In this document: in pieces, positions 27,263 to 34,967 of the stretch
How positions within the stretch are numbered: position 1 is the stretch's first letter
Layout of the letters: the number at the start of each line of letters is the position of its first letter
Source of the DNA: an uncultured Bacilli bacterium
GTDB taxonomy: Bacteria > Bacillota_I > Bacilli_A > RF39 > UBA660
Reading direction: 5' to 3'
Assembly: GCA_934101595.1 (NCBI GenBank)
Contig: CAKORR010000002.1
Coordinates: 185,195 to 249,194 of the forward strand
Length of the DNA: 64,000 nucleotides
Translations under genes and position numbers: made by a program
Notes under the pieces: model-generated
Database searches by the model: none
What the model was told of the DNA's origin: nothing
Seen by the model: only the letters and a program-made list of their open reading frames with translations

Positions 27263-27691
27263 TTTACCATAAAGCCAATCCATTGAGACCTTATGCCTTT
27301 GACAGATTTGCAAAGCAAATGAGGTTAAAAGTAGAGTTTTGCCTGCTTCATAAGCACATAGAGTAGAAGGTGTCGTATTTAATTCATCAGCAAGGCTTTT
27401 TAAAGTTAGGTTATTTGATTTTCTAAATGACCTTAAACGTTTGCCAACCACTTGTCTATCAATAGGACAATTCTCTATATCTTTGACACTTTTGTCATTT
27501 GTTAGTCTAAATATATAATCTAAACTTACATTAAAATAGTTTGCCAAAAGATTAACTCTATTTATATTTGGAGTTTCTTTACCAGTTTCCCAATTGCTTA
27601 TGTTTACGCGTGAACCACCAATTACCTTAGAAAGTTCTTCTTGGGTAAGTTCTGCCTCATCTCTTAAATCTGCCAATCTGTTAGGATACAT
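27254..27691 (-). CDS. XRE-family regulator with two HTH domains
   Basis: A 145-aa DNA-binding protein made of two Cro/C1-type helix-turn-helix domains (about 4-62 and 80-142). Domain 1 shows L-T-Q-E-E-L-S-K-V-I-G-G-S-R-V-N-I-S-N-W-E and domain 2 shows L-T-L-K-S-L-A-D-E-L-N-T-T-P-S-T-L-C-A-Y-E. There is no other effector domain. TGGTGG lies before the ATG. Two TACG-N5-TGTA sites lie 41-72 bp upstream, over a possible promoter, and similar sites precede the surface gene at 28.9 kb, suggesting autoregulation and control of that gene (inference). A divergent transglutaminase-like gene follows on the other strand. Confidence 0.85.
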   Translation of the reverse strand: MYPNRLADLRDEAELTQEELSKVIGGSRVNISNWETGKETPNINRVNLLANYFNVSLDYIFRLTNDKSVKDIENCPIDRQVVGKRLRSFRKSNNLTLKSLADELNTTPSTLCAYEAGKTLLLTSFALQICQRHKVSMDWLYGKKN

Positions 27692-27731
27692 ACTACCACC
27701 AGTAAAAATTTTCTCATTTTTAAGAAAAATA

Positions 27732-27763
27732 TACGCGAAATGTAAAAGAATACGAATTATGTA
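27732..27763. promoter_or_regulatory. Paired operator-like sites upstream of the XRE gene
   Basis: Two 13-bp sites of the form TACG-N5-TGTA start at 27732 and 27751, 19 bp apart, close to two helical turns. On the minus strand they overlap a possible TTCGTA/TATATT promoter for the XRE gene. Related sites occur at 28833 and 28851. Confidence 0.4.
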
Positions 27764-27923
27764 TGTTATTTGTAAGATATTAAAAACTTTTAGCGTAAAG
27801 TTAGTAGGAACATAAAAAACTTTCTTTAATTTGGTTTATTTAAAGTAGAATGATAAATAATGTAGATCAATTCATGTTAAAATATCTATTTTAAGTAGTA
27901 GTATAATATTATTGGGGGATAGT

Positions 27924-28805
27924 ATGTATTATAAAAATGAACTTTTAGAGATTTCTAAAAATTATGACGAAATCATAAGATTAATAGCAAAATTTTTTAT
28001 AGATCTTGGAATACAAGATGATCCGATTAAAATAATGAAAACTTTTTATGCTATGTATAGAATAGGATATTTATCTACCAAATCATTTGTGATCAATGTT
28101 CCGATTGATTTAATTAATCTTGAAAAAGAAAAGATTATTCCTTTTGATTTGTGTGGAAGCTTTATTATGTCCGGATATGGTTACTGCAGGCATGTTTCTG
28201 ACTTATTATACAGAATATTTAAAGAATTAAATTATAACTCATCTCAATTGTTTGTTTATGATCCAATCGTAAGTGTTAGTTGTACTTTTAAAAATGAAAA
28301 ACATGATTGTTTTTGTGTTAACGAATGTGTAAGAAAGTCATTAAATAAAATTGATTTATGTGGTAAAAGTAAGAAAACTATTACTAAAAGAAGTAAGGGC
28401 GTAAAAATTAATGTAACTTACACTCCAAGTGAAAAAGATACTAGTCTAAATCACGTTTTAAATATAGTAGTTGATAACAACGATTTTAGGCATATTGTTG
28501 ATGCTTCAAAATTTTCTATTGGCAGAAAAAATGATGGCGTATTATTAATGCAAGGGCCGATATATGAATATTATGATTTTATAAAAAGTTACAAAGTTCA
28601 AGATTCTTTTTATATGACAGATTATAGTAAGGGAATTAGTTTATTAGATTATTGTGATGACTACTTAAATGATTATAACAAATTTATGAATGATAAATTA
28701 AATTTTTCAGAACTAAAGGAAGCTTTTAAATGTTTTTATGAAAAAAATAGTGGATATTTTGAGATGGTTGATACCGGATTAAAGAGCTTAGCTAGAAATA
28801 AATAG
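27924..28805 (+). CDS. Transglutaminase-like (papain-fold) protein
   Basis: A 293-aa protein with no signal peptide or membrane helix, hence probably cytoplasmic. A transglutaminase-type core is suggested by the order of possible catalytic residues: C88 at the start of a helix (G-Y-G-Y-C-R-H-V-S-D-L), H177 (L-N-H-V-L-N-I-V-V) and D193 (H-I-V-D-A-S). That Cys-His-Asp order and context match proteins of this fold, which include proteases and crosslinkers. The start at 27924 follows GGGGGAT; the TTG at 27912 lies within that RBS. A TATAAT lies at 27902-27907. The substrate is unknown. It stands between the XRE regulator and a poly-G-controlled surface gene. Confidence 0.6.
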   Translation: MYYKNELLEISKNYDEIIRLIAKFFIDLGIQDDPIKIMKTFYAMYRIGYLSTKSFVINVPIDLINLEKEKIIPFDLCGSFIMSGYGYCRHVSDLLYRIFKELNYNSSQLFVYDPIVSVSCTFKNEKHDCFCVNECVRKSLNKIDLCGKSKKTITKRSKGVKINVTYTPSEKDTSLNHVLNIVVDNNDFRHIVDASKFSIGRKNDGVLLMQGPIYEYYDFIKSYKVQDSFYMTDYSKGISLLDYCDDYLNDYNKFMNDKLNFSELKEAFKCFYEKNSGYFEMVDTGLKSLARNK

Positions 28806-28832
28806 AATTTTATTTTTATTTTTTTTGTGTTT

Positions 28833-28864
28833 TACGCAGAAACGTAAACATATGCGAAAACGTA
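28833..28864. promoter_or_regulatory. Paired operator-like sites upstream of the poly-G promoter
   Basis: TACGCAGAAACGTA (28833-28846) and TATGCGAAAACGTA (28851-28864) start 18 bp apart, just upstream of the -35 box. Each has inverted-repeat character (TTTACG/CGTAAA and AAACATA..CG/CG..TATGTTT). They resemble the sites before the XRE gene. Confidence 0.45.
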
Positions 28865-28873
28865 TGTTTTTCT

Positions 28874-28903
28874 TTGACAAAATTAACCGGGGGGGGGTAT
28901 AGT
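28874..28903 (+). promoter_or_regulatory. Promoter with G9 tract in the spacer (probable phase-variable switch)
   Basis: A perfect -35 TTGACA (28874-28879) and a near-consensus -10 TATAGT (28898-28903) are separated by 18 bp, and the last nine of these are G (28889-28897). Loss of one G gives the optimal 17-bp spacing. Slippage in such a tract would change promoter strength, as known for the poly-G spacer of Neisseria porA. The downstream gene encodes an anchored extracellular protein. Confidence 0.7.
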
Positions 28904-28931
28904 TAAGTTAGAGTAGAAAGGAAATATAAAA

Positions 28932-29690
28932 ATGGATAACGAAAAGAAAGTTTCTAGTGGATATATCGTGCTTATAGTCTTCTTGGTATTGTTAGTAATT
29001 TGTTTGACAAGTTTTATTGTCTACAAAGAAATACCTAAAAAGAAGGAGCCTGGTACTATAACTAAACCTGATAATACAAATAGTGGTATTGTATTAAGTA
29101 GCCCAGAAAATGGTAAGAGTGGTTTTTACAAATTAGAAGTTACTGGCTTAAAAAAGAATGACAAAGTTGTTTATAAACTAAATGATGATTTTTATGTTGA
29201 ACTTGATGTTATTGATGATGTATATACATCATTTGATGTGTTAGTAAATGGTAAAAAGTTAGCAACAGAATTGGGATATGCAAAAGATGAACTATCATTT
29301 TATTTTATAAATAATATGTTATTGTATGAGACTTATAAGGGAGACTTTAATAGGGACTTATATTTATATGCTATTAATAAAACAGGAAAAGTTTCGGAAA
29401 TTAGAGAACTTGATGATGTAAAGGGAATGGCTCCAAGTAACATTTCTTATAATGGTGATGAAATTATAATAGAAGCATCACGTGTTACAGAAGGGCCTTC
29501 ACTAATATATGGAGACAAAGTAATTTCGCTTATCGACTGTGATAAGAATTTAAGCGAAATAGAAGCTAATAAAGATATAGTCGTTAAGGCTAAGTACACA
29601 TCCAAATTTGTTAATAATGAGCTAACTTTTACAGCAAGTAATCAAGAAACTTTAGGAAATGATTACGAAAATATATGTGTCAATAATTAA
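28932..29690 (+). CDS. Membrane-anchored surface protein under poly-G promoter
   Basis: A 252-aa protein with a short basic cytoplasmic start, one transmembrane helix (about 11-29), a Pro/Lys/Thr linker (30-50) and an extracellular domain of about 195 residues with mostly beta-type sequence. Two cysteines near the C-terminus (in IDCDK and ENICVNN) may pair. I do not recognise the family. AAAGGA precedes the ATG by 9 nt. The promoter has a nine-G spacer, so ON/OFF or graded expression between cells is plausible. A terminator follows, so it is monocistronic. Confidence 0.7.
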   Translation: MDNEKKVSSGYIVLIVFLVLLVICLTSFIVYKEIPKKKEPGTITKPDNTNSGIVLSSPENGKSGFYKLEVTGLKKNDKVVYKLNDDFYVELDVIDDVYTSFDVLVNGKKLATELGYAKDELSFYFINNMLLYETYKGDFNRDLYLYAINKTGKVSEIRELDDVKGMAPSNISYNGDEIIIEASRVTEGPSLIYGDKVISLIDCDKNLSEIEANKDIVVKAKYTSKFVNNELTFTASNQETLGNDYENICVNN

Positions 29691-29732
29691 TACATATATT
29701 TGCTGCTAAGTGTATTGTTACTTTGTTAAAGT

Positions 29733-29772
29733 GAACTGAAGACGATTTTAATTGGACTCAGTTCTTTTTTTT
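29733..29772 (+). terminator. Terminator after the surface gene
   Basis: GAACTGA (29733-29739) pairs with TCAGTTC (29758-29764) and is followed by eight or more Ts. Confidence 0.75.
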
Positions 29773-29793
29773 AAATAAACATATCTATACAAC

Positions 29794-29846
29794 AAAAAAG
29801 CTAACTATTTCTAGTTAGCATTTATTTTCTCAGAATAACTTCTGAG
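29794..29846 (-). terminator. Terminator of tRNA-Cys
   Basis: Reading the minus strand, a small hairpin (29829-29846) and then GCTAACTA/TAGTTAGC (29800-29819) precede a T-run (A-run 29794-29799 on the plus strand). They lie directly downstream of the tRNA. Confidence 0.75.
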
Positions 29847-29858
29847 TATTAATTAATA

Positions 29859-29932
29859 TGGAGGAGCTAGTCGGATTTGAACCAACGATCAGGGAGTTGC
29901 AGTCCCACGCCTTACCACTTGGCTATAGCTCC
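29859..29932 (-). tRNA. tRNA-Cys (GCA)
   Basis: The minus strand folds as a cloverleaf. The acceptor GGAGCTA pairs with TAGCTCC. The D arm is GCCAAGTGGTAAGGC, the anticodon loop carries GCA in GGACTGCAACTCC, and the T arm contains GGTTCGAATCC. The discriminator base is U, as expected for tRNA-Cys, and CCA is encoded (29859-29861 on the plus strand). It supplies the substrate of the cysS product encoded 3 kb upstream. Confidence 0.96.
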
Positions 29933-30044
29933 AAAACAAATACACATTTATTTTATTATAATCACTTTGAAATGTCAATTGTTTCTATAATAAAATATAT
30001 TTCTTATGTGATATTTTATGATATACTTTTTTATGAGGTAAATT

Positions 30045-32153
30045 ATGATAGATGGAATAATTAATGAAATTAGTAAAGAATTGAACATAAGTGAAAAAAG
30101 AATTAAGGCAGCATTGAAATTACTAGAAGATGGTAATACTATACCGTTTATAGCTCGTTATAGAAAAGAGGCTACCGGATCTCTTGATGAGGAAGAGTTA
30201 AGAAGTATAAATGAGTATTATGCTTATGAAGTAAATTTATTAAAAAGAAAAAATGACGTAATCAGGCTAATTGATGAAAAGGGATTATTAACTGATCAGT
30301 TAAAAAAAGATATTTTAGATTGTACAAAATTGGTTGATGTTGAAGATTTATATAGGCCATTTAAAGAAAAGAAAAAAACAAAGGCGACTGAAGCCATTAA
30401 CAATGGGTTAGAGCCACTTGCAAGATTAATATTAGCTCATAAAGAAAATATAGATAATGAAGCTAGAAGGTTTGTTAATGAAAAAGTTAAAACTGTAGAT
30501 GATGCCATAACTGGAGCTTTGTACATTATCGCGGAAGAAATAAGTGATAAAGCAAAATATCGAAAATACATAAGAGATTATACTTTTAAAACGGGTACAA
30601 TTTCTACTAAGAAGAAAAAGAATGATCTAGATCAAGAGCAAGTTTACTCTATGTATTATGATTATCATGAAGAGTTAAGAAAAATAAAACCACATCGCAT
30701 ACTTGCAATTAATAGAGGCGAAAAAGAAGATGTAATAAATGTATCGATTGATTTTAACAAAGACAACGCTGTTAATTATATAAAGAGGGACTATAAACTA
30801 TCTAATGATAGATGTAGTACGCTAATAATCTTGGCTATAAATGATTCTTTAAAAAGATTAATTTTTCCATGTGTGGAAAGGGAGATAAGAGCTCTATTAA
30901 GTGAAAAAAGTGAAGAAGTTGCTATAAGTAATTTTAGTGAAAATCTAGAGAAAGTATTACTCCAGCCACCAATGAAAAATAAACGTATCCTTGGATTTGA
31001 CCCAGCATTTAGAACCGGATGTAAGCTTGCTGTAATTGATGAAACAGGTAAACTACTTAAGATAGATGTTATATATCCTCATGAGCCTAAAAATCAATAT
31101 GAAGAAGCCAAGGCAAAACTTATAAAACTTATAGATGAATATAATATAAATTTAGTTGCGATAGGAAATGGTACGGCATCCAGAGAGAGTGAGGCTTTAG
31201 TTGCCGATGTCATCAGTTCATTAAATAAAGATGTATCATATTTAATGGTTAATGAAGCAGGGGCTAGTGTTTATTCCGCAAGTAAATTAGCAATAGCTGA
31301 GTTTCCAGATTTACATGTAGAGCAAAGAAGCGCCGTATCTATAGCGAGAAGAGTAATAGATCCATTAAATGAGTTAGTGAAAATAGAACCTAAAAGTATA
31401 GGAGTTGGATTATATCAGCATGATGTAACTAAAAAGAAACTAGACGATTCACTATTATTTACAGTAAAAAAGGTTGTAAACAGTGTAGGCGTTAATATAA
31501 ATACAGCTAGTGAGGCAATTTTAAAATATGTGTCAGGTCTAACAAAATCAAATATTGAAAAAATTCTTTCGTATCGTGACAAAAAAGGTGTTATAAAATC
31601 TAGACTTGAATTACTTAAAAACAAAATTTTGAGCGAAAAAGCTTATGAGCAAGCAATCGGTTTTTTAAGAGTGTTTGATGGAGATAATCCTTTAGATAAA
31701 ACCAGCATACATCCAGAAAGTTATAATTTAGCTTTAAATATTTTAAACGATTATGGATTTGATATAAATGATATTGGCCTTGATAAATTAAAAGTTATAG
31801 AGAAAAAAGAAAATGAGCCAACTTATAATGATATAGTACTTAGTTTACAGTCACCAATTAGAGATCCAAGAGATGAAATTGAAAAGCCAGTTTTACGTAA
31901 AGATGTTTTAAAAATAGAAAACTTGGAAGTAGGAATGAAACTACAGGGAACAGTAAGGAATGTAATAGATTTTGGAATTTTTATTGATATTGGCCTTAAA
32001 AATGATGGGTTAGCACATATTTCAGAATTATCTAAAGAATATATAAGACATCCAAGTGAATTATTTAGTGTTGGTGATATTGTAACTTGTTACGTTTTGG
32101 ATATACTGAAAGAAAAAAATAAAGTATCACTTACGTTATTACCTAAAGATTAA
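30045..32153 (+). CDS. tex: Tex family RNA-binding transcription accessory protein
   Basis: A 702-aa Tex protein. The N-terminal helical region (ISKELNISEKRIKAALKLLEDGNTIPFIARYRKEATG) is typical. A YqgF/RNase H-like domain (about 315-440) holds G-F-D-P-A-F-R-T-G-C-K. A helix-hairpin-helix segment follows (about 480-560), and an S1 RNA-binding domain (about 625-695) ends the protein. Tex is implicated in transcription and stress tolerance in several bacteria; its exact role is unclear. The RBS is GAGG about 6 nt before the ATG. Confidence 0.95.
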   Translation: MIDGIINEISKELNISEKRIKAALKLLEDGNTIPFIARYRKEATGSLDEEELRSINEYYAYEVNLLKRKNDVIRLIDEKGLLTDQLKKDILDCTKLVDVEDLYRPFKEKKKTKATEAINNGLEPLARLILAHKENIDNEARRFVNEKVKTVDDAITGALYIIAEEISDKAKYRKYIRDYTFKTGTISTKKKKNDLDQEQVYSMYYDYHEELRKIKPHRILAINRGEKEDVINVSIDFNKDNAVNYIKRDYKLSNDRCSTLIILAINDSLKRLIFPCVEREIRALLSEKSEEVAISNFSENLEKVLLQPPMKNKRILGFDPAFRTGCKLAVIDETGKLLKIDVIYPHEPKNQYEEAKAKLIKLIDEYNINLVAIGNGTASRESEALVADVISSLNKDVSYLMVNEAGASVYSASKLAIAEFPDLHVEQRSAVSIARRVIDPLNELVKIEPKSIGVGLYQHDVTKKKLDDSLLFTVKKVVNSVGVNINTASEAILKYVSGLTKSNIEKILSYRDKKGVIKSRLELLKNKILSEKAYEQAIGFLRVFDGDNPLDKTSIHPESYNLALNILNDYGFDINDIGLDKLKVIEKKENEPTYNDIVLSLQSPIRDPRDEIEKPVLRKDVLKIENLEVGMKLQGTVRNVIDFGIFIDIGLKNDGLAHISELSKEYIRHPSELFSVGDIVTCYVLDILKEKNKVSLTLLPKD

Positions 32154-32180
32154 AAATTTTTAAAAATGACAAAATCTCTC

Positions 32181-32209
32181 TTGCATAATTATAAAAATTC
32201 TGCTAGTAT
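32181..32209 (+). promoter_or_regulatory. Promoter of the first SipW-type surface gene
   Basis: TTGCAT (32181-32186), a 17-bp spacer and TAGTAT (32204-32209) preceded by an extended TGC, 23 bp before the ATG. Confidence 0.5.
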
Positions 32210-32232
32210 GAATGATAGAGGAGGATGTAAGA

Positions 32233-32904
32233 ATGGAAAAGAAAAACACAGTTTTGTTAACAGTAATCGCAATTGCAACACTTTTAGTAGCAGTTGTAGG
32301 TGCAACATTCGCTTATTTCTCAGCTAACATTGATGCTAATGAGAAAAAAGTGCCTGTTACAGTAACTACTGAGGGAGGTACTGACGTATTTTCATCAGCA
32401 GTTAATGGTGAAATCGTATTAAACGGTATCAACAACTCTACAATGACAAAAGGTGAAGCTGGTACTGCTGCTTCTACTGATAACGATGGTAATACTGTAA
32501 CTCTTAATTTGACTGCTGGACAAGGAACTACTGTATGTACATATGATATAGTATATGTACCAGAAGCTGCTTCTACAGATCCAAAAAGAGATGAGTATAC
32601 AAAAACTACTGGTGTAGAAAAAGAATTCACATTATCTGCTACTGCTACTGGTACTGGTGCAACTGAAGTTGCTGAAACTCAAGTAGCTGATGGAACAGCT
32701 GAAACTACTTTAGTAAGTAATGGAACTATTTCTAATAAAGCTGAAGATAAAGCTGCAACTACACAAGTATTTACATTTACTGGTATTTTCTACAATGCTG
32801 ATGCAAAACAAGATGCTCATCAAAACAAAACTTATGCTGGAAACATTGTATTAAAAAACGTTGTTTGTAAAAACGGCGGAAAAGTTGTTACTACAGCTGA
32901 ATAA
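32233..32904 (+). CDS. SipW/TasA-type secreted surface protein
   Basis: A 223-aa protein with a long hydrophobic N-terminal signal (about 5-27) ending V-V-G-A-T-F-A-Y-F-S-A-N-I-D. This pattern is typical of SipW-dependent signal peptides of camelysin/TasA-type proteins. The mature part is rich in Thr, Ala, Val and Gly with predicted beta structure and two cysteines (in TVCTYD and VVCKNGG). Codon use is cleaner and more GC-ended than neighbours, suggesting high expression. AGGAGG and an extended -10 promoter support the ATG at 32233. The protein may form surface fibres (inference from family). A terminator follows. Confidence 0.65.
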   Translation: MEKKNTVLLTVIAIATLLVAVVGATFAYFSANIDANEKKVPVTVTTEGGTDVFSSAVNGEIVLNGINNSTMTKGEAGTAASTDNDGNTVTLNLTAGQGTTVCTYDIVYVPEAASTDPKRDEYTKTTGVEKEFTLSATATGTGATEVAETQVADGTAETTLVSNGTISNKAEDKAATTQVFTFTGIFYNADAKQDAHQNKTYAGNIVLKNVVCKNGGKVVTTAE

Positions 32905-32913
32905 TAAAAAATT

Positions 32914-32938
32914 AGATGCGAAAAAGCATCTTTTTTTA
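32914..32938 (+). terminator. Terminator after the SipW/TasA-type gene
   Basis: AGATGC and GCATCT pair around GAAAAA and are followed by a T-run. Confidence 0.9.
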
Positions 32939-32986
32939 TTTGCTAATAACAGTCTTTTTTGATATCATTATTATGATGGTGATAGT

Positions 32987-33571
32987 ATGAAAGATGATAA
33001 AACTTTATTATTAGCCATAATGGCAATTACAATATTAGTATTGTCTGTAGTAGGACTTACGTATGCATTTTTTTCAGCTAAAATTGATGGCGATAAAGAG
33101 TTGAAAGTTAATATTGAAACATCTTCTCAAGCTGAGATTACTTATGATGTTGGAAAAGACTTAATATTAGAGGCTAAAGAACCTGGGTATAGTGGCGAGT
33201 TATCCTTTTCCGTAGCATTAAAAGGCGATAACAAAGAAACAACTAAGGCCCTTTATGGAATAGATTTAGAAGTACTTACAAACGAATTTACTTATGACCC
33301 TGAATCGACTGAAAATACTCCAGAACTAGTTTATAGCGTTTATAAAAGTAGTGATAAAATAAATTGGACTGAAGTATTAAAAGATGTGGATTGTACGGAG
33401 CTAAAAGGGACAAATCATATTATAACTAACAATTTATTGACAACGCCTAAAGATGAGATAACTACTGATTATTGGAAGGTTGTAATAACCTATCAAAGTT
33501 TAGATAAAATTCAAAATTATAATCAAGGTAAAAACTTTAATGCTTCTTTTAAAGTTGTTAATATTGAGTAA
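32987..33571 (+). CDS. Second SipW/TasA-type secreted protein
   Basis: A 194-aa protein with a similar signal region (L-S-V-V-G-L-T-Y-A-F-F-S-A-K-I-D-G-D, about 6-34) and a beta-rich mature part. It ends Q-N-Y-N-Q-G-K-N-F-N-A-S-F-K-V-V, a closing pattern I associate with camelysin/TasA-like domains. Only one cysteine is present. Its RBS (ATGGTGAT) is weak and no clear promoter was seen, so it may be expressed at a lower level than its upstream neighbour. Together with the neighbouring genes it forms a surface-protein cluster. Confidence 0.6.
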   Translation: MKDDKTLLLAIMAITILVLSVVGLTYAFFSAKIDGDKELKVNIETSSQAEITYDVGKDLILEAKEPGYSGELSFSVALKGDNKETTKALYGIDLEVLTNEFTYDPESTENTPELVYSVYKSSDKINWTEVLKDVDCTELKGTNHIITNNLLTTPKDEITTDYWKVVITYQSLDKIQNYNQGKNFNASFKVVNIE

Positions 33572-33592
33572 AAAAATAATATGTGTTATACT
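33564..33592 (+). promoter_or_regulatory. Promoter of the Asp-rich repeat protein gene
   Basis: TTGAGT (33564-33569), a 17-bp spacer and TATACT (33587-33592) with an extended TGT. It overlaps the end of the preceding gene. Confidence 0.6.
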
Positions 33593-33617
33593 TTTTTTAG
33601 ACTAGGAGTGTGTTATA

Positions 33618-34961
33618 GTGAAAAAGCCTGAAGATGTAAATAATACCAATTATGAACCAATCGACTATGAAGAACAATACATGATACTTGCTGATGAGGA
33701 AAGGGAAGAAGAAAGAAGAAAAACAATATTAATTATTATTTTATGTATTTTAATATTGTTAGTATCTTTATTTGGAGCAACATTTTCATATAGAAAATAT
33801 CATGATAATAAAGTATATAAAACATGTAAATTAAATTGCGATATAAATCATGATGGAAAATGTGATTTTAACTGTGATACAAATAATGACGGAATTGCAG
33901 ATATAAATATCGATTTAAATGGTGATAAGATCTGTGACATTAATTGTGATACGGATGGTGATAAATTGCCAGATTATAATATCGATCACAATAACGATAA
34001 ATCAAAGCATTTTAATATAGATACTGATAATGATCAAAAGCCAGACTTTAACCTAATAAATATTGATACTGATAATGATGGAAAGTGCGACTTAAATTGT
34101 GATTTAGATAAAGATAAGCATCCTGATATAAATATTGATTTAGATGGTGATGGAATACCTGATATAAATATCGATACAGATGGCGATAATAAATGTAATT
34201 TCAATTGTGATATAAATAATGATGGATATGCTGAAATTAACATTGATACTGATAGAGATAATGTTTGTGATATTAACTGTGATACAAATGATGACATGAA
34301 ACCAGATTATAATATTGATTATTGTCATGATTATGAAGCTCACTTTAATATTGATACAAATAACGATCGAAAAGCCGACAAAAATTTAATGAATAGAAAT
34401 ATTAACATTGATACAGATGGTGACGGATGGCCAGATTTAAATATTGATTTAGATGGTGATGGTCAAGCAGATATTAATATAGATACCAATAATGACATGA
34501 AGCCAGATAAAAACATTCAAGTTAAATGTGATATAACAAAGAATAAACCTAATGATGCTATTGTTATTATAAGAACTGGCAAAGGAGCTAGATTAAGGCT
34601 TATAAATATCCAACCTTTAAGAGCTTATAATGTTTCTCCTAAATGGACAGGAACGCAGAAATTTGTAATAAAGAATGAATCAAATGTTTCGGCTATTTTT
34701 GATCTTTACTGGACAGATGTTTTTAACAATATAACAAAAGAAAATAATATAACGTATACGATTAGTAATGGTACTACAACAATTTTAAAGGATGCTCAAG
34801 CTCCTTATAAAGAACAAGCCTTACTAAAAAATATTTTAATACCAGCTAATCACACTTATGTTTACACAATTAATTATGAATTTAAAGATACATTAAAAAA
34901 TCAAGATATTGATAAAAACAAAAAGTTTGATGCTAAAATAATGATTAGAGCTGTGAAGTAG
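33618..34961 (+). CDS. Membrane-anchored protein with 18 Asp/Asn-rich calcium-binding-like repeats
   Basis: A 447-aa protein. It begins with an acidic cytoplasmic segment (1-34), followed by a transmembrane helix (about 36-58, ending LVSLFGATFSY). Eighteen 12-residue repeats span residues 74-299, with consensus (C/I)-D-x-(N/D)-x-D-x-x-x-D-x-N, resembling thrombospondin type 3 or dockerin calcium loops. A beta domain (about 305-447) closes the protein and shares the IPANHTYVYTINYEFKDT...NQDIDKNKKFDAK pattern with TasA-like proteins. Six C-x-x-N-C pairs recur in the repeat array. The start is GTG with AGGAG 9 nt upstream. Calcium-dependent surface rigidity or adhesion is inferred. Confidence 0.75.
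   Translation: MKKPEDVNNTNYEPIDYEEQYMILADEEREEERRKTILIIILCILILLVSLFGATFSYRKYHDNKVYKTCKLNCDINHDGKCDFNCDTNNDGIADINIDLNGDKICDINCDTDGDKLPDYNIDHNNDKSKHFNIDTDNDQKPDFNLINIDTDNDGKCDLNCDLDKDKHPDINIDLDGDGIPDINIDTDGDNKCNFNCDINNDGYAEINIDTDRDNVCDINCDTNDDMKPDYNIDYCHDYEAHFNIDTNNDRKADKNLMNRNINIDTDGDGWPDLNIDLDGDGQADINIDTNNDMKPDKNIQVKCDITKNKPNDAIVIIRTGKGARLRLINIQPLRAYNVSPKWTGTQKFVIKNESNVSAIFDLYWTDVFNNITKENNITYTISNGTTTILKDAQAPYKEQALLKNILIPANHTYVYTINYEFKDTLKNQDIDKNKKFDAKIMIRAVK
33837..34514 (+). repeat. Coding tandem repeat, 36-bp period, 18 units
   Basis: In-frame 36-bp units encode the 12-residue Asp/Asn repeats. Two units carry insertions (three and seven residues). Nucleotide identity between units is moderate, so the array is old rather than freshly amplified. 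Confidence 0.85.
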
Positions 34962-34967
34962 GCAGCT

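Noticed and set aside
29858..30064. A 68-codon open frame beginning MEELVGFEPTIRELQSH
   Set aside because: It is the antisense of tRNA-Cys, a well-known source of spurious proteins; it has no RBS of its own.
34034..34343. Minus-strand open frames across the repeat region
   Set aside because: They mirror the low-complexity repeat on the coding strand and lack RBS or start context.
33837..34514. Regular 36-bp periodicity suggestive of a CRISPR array
   Set aside because: Units are contiguous, in frame, diverged and encode a clean 12-residue protein repeat; there are no spacers and no cas genes.
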